Shown here: positions 6,494 to 6,709 of the stretch, in pieces | How the letters are laid out: each line of letters starts with the position of its first letter | Position numbering within the stretch: the stretch's first letter is position 1 | Source: an uncultured Clostridia bacterium | GTDB lineage: Bacteria; Bacillota; Clostridia; Oscillospirales; Acutalibacteraceae | NCBI GenBank assembly: GCA_946497265.1 | Contig: CAMMKL010000122.1 | Location: 1-6,709, forward strand | Reading direction: 5' to 3' | DNA: 6,709 bases | Notes under the pieces: generated by a model | Told to the model about the DNA's origin: nothing | The model's database searches: none | What the model saw: the letters and a program-made list of their open reading frames with translations, nothing else | Translations under genes and position numbers: made by a program

Positions 6494-6533
6494 ATATAGA
6501 AGCTGAATTTTTTGCAAAACTGATTTATAAGGA

Positions 6534-6560
6534 ACACATTACCGTGACCGCCATAAAATA
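6534..6560 (+). promoter_or_regulatory. Sigma-K-like promoter match upstream of the partial gene at the right edge
   Basis: CATAAAATA (6552-6560) fits the Bacillus sigma-K -10 consensus CATANNNTA exactly, and an AC (6534-6535, in AACA) lies 16 nt upstream, as that short -35 requires. The -10 also resembles sigma-E (CATACANT) at 7 of 8 positions, but no sigma-E -35 is visible. No good sigma-A promoter is seen between 6433 and 6605. The consensus is short and AT-rich, so a chance match is possible. Confidence 0.35.
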
Positions 6561-6575
6561 TTAGAGAAAACACTT

Positions 6576-6588
6576 GGTTTTATAAACC
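6576..6588 (+). repeat. Small hairpin just before the ribosome binding site of the partial gene
   Basis: GGTTT and AAACC form a 5-bp stem around TAT. It ends 4 nt before the AGGAGG at 6593-6598. It might tune translation or stabilise the 5' end of the transcript, or be fortuitous. Confidence 0.3.
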
Positions 6589-6605
6589 GGTTAGGAGGAT
6601 TTTTT

Positions 6606-6709
6606 ATGGCGGATACTTATGATACCATGAATTCCGAAGCTGGCTGCTCCACCAACTTCAAGGAAGCGGTGTGCATAGACGCATACCGAGTATACGACTC
6701 GTGTGGAGA
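6606..6709 (+). CDS. Cysteine-containing protein of unknown function (5' end only)
   Basis: 34 complete codons are visible before the window ends. The protein begins MADTYDTMNSEAG and continues through CSTNFKEAVC to IDAYRVYDSCG, with cysteines at 14, 23 and 33. The start is well supported by a perfect AGGAGG (6593-6598) 7 nt upstream of the ATG. There is no signal peptide or membrane segment in the visible part. The segment VCIDAYRVYDSC recalls, from memory only, a group of uncharacterised clostridial proteins; I do not assign a function. The sigma-K-like promoter match upstream makes a sporulation or spore-coat role a hypothesis. The gene is cut by the window edge, not visibly broken. I am confident that it is a real gene and not confident of its identity. 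Confidence 0.75.
   Translation, partial: MADTYDTMNSEAGCSTNFKEAVCIDAYRVYDSCG

Overview
The window looks like a chromosomal housekeeping segment of a Gram-positive anaerobe of the class Clostridia, with mixed GC content of roughly 50%. The grounds are near-consensus AGGAGG ribosome binding sites, two TTG starts, a sigma-A promoter with a 17-nt spacer, a flavin-dependent thymidylate synthase (ThyX) in place of any visible ThyA, and clostridial-style versions of thymidylate kinase and MltG. The genus cannot be set from this sequence. I see no mobile element, CRISPR array, tRNA or rRNA.

Layout: six genes run leftward on the minus strand from about 5280 to the left edge, in the order thyX, tmk, a DJ-1/PfpI family gene, 5-formyltetrahydrofolate cyclo-ligase, mltG and a U32-family trhP-like gene that is cut by the window edge. 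They fall into three tight pairs. thyX and tmk share ATGA. The DJ-1 gene and the cyclo-ligase overlap by 10 nt. mltG and the U32 gene are 22 nt apart. The pairs are separated by 121 and 142 nt with no convincing terminator, so one long transcript from the strong promoter at 5358-5386 is plausible, although internal promoters are not excluded. A 276-bp divergent intergenic region then carries promoters for both directions. To its right a YihY/BrkB-family membrane protein gene runs rightward to 6432. After a weak terminator candidate, the last 104 bases hold the start of a cysteine-containing protein of unknown function, with a strong ribosome binding site and a sigma-K-like promoter match.

How the genes fit together: ThyX makes dTMP from dUMP using methylene-tetrahydrofolate, and Tmk phosphorylates dTMP to dTDP. 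The cyclo-ligase returns 5-formyl-tetrahydrofolate to the active folate pool. The first four genes therefore centre on folate and thymidylate supply, with a DJ-1 family protein of unsettled function. MltG (peptidoglycan chain termination) and the U32 protein (probable tRNA wobble-uridine hydroxylation) form a neighbourhood known from Bacillus, where a tRNA methyltransferase gene, absent here, lies between them.

Nothing here is clearly a new system. The most open items are the truncated cysteine-containing gene at the right edge with its possible sporulation promoter, and the hairpin abutting the thyX ribosome binding site.
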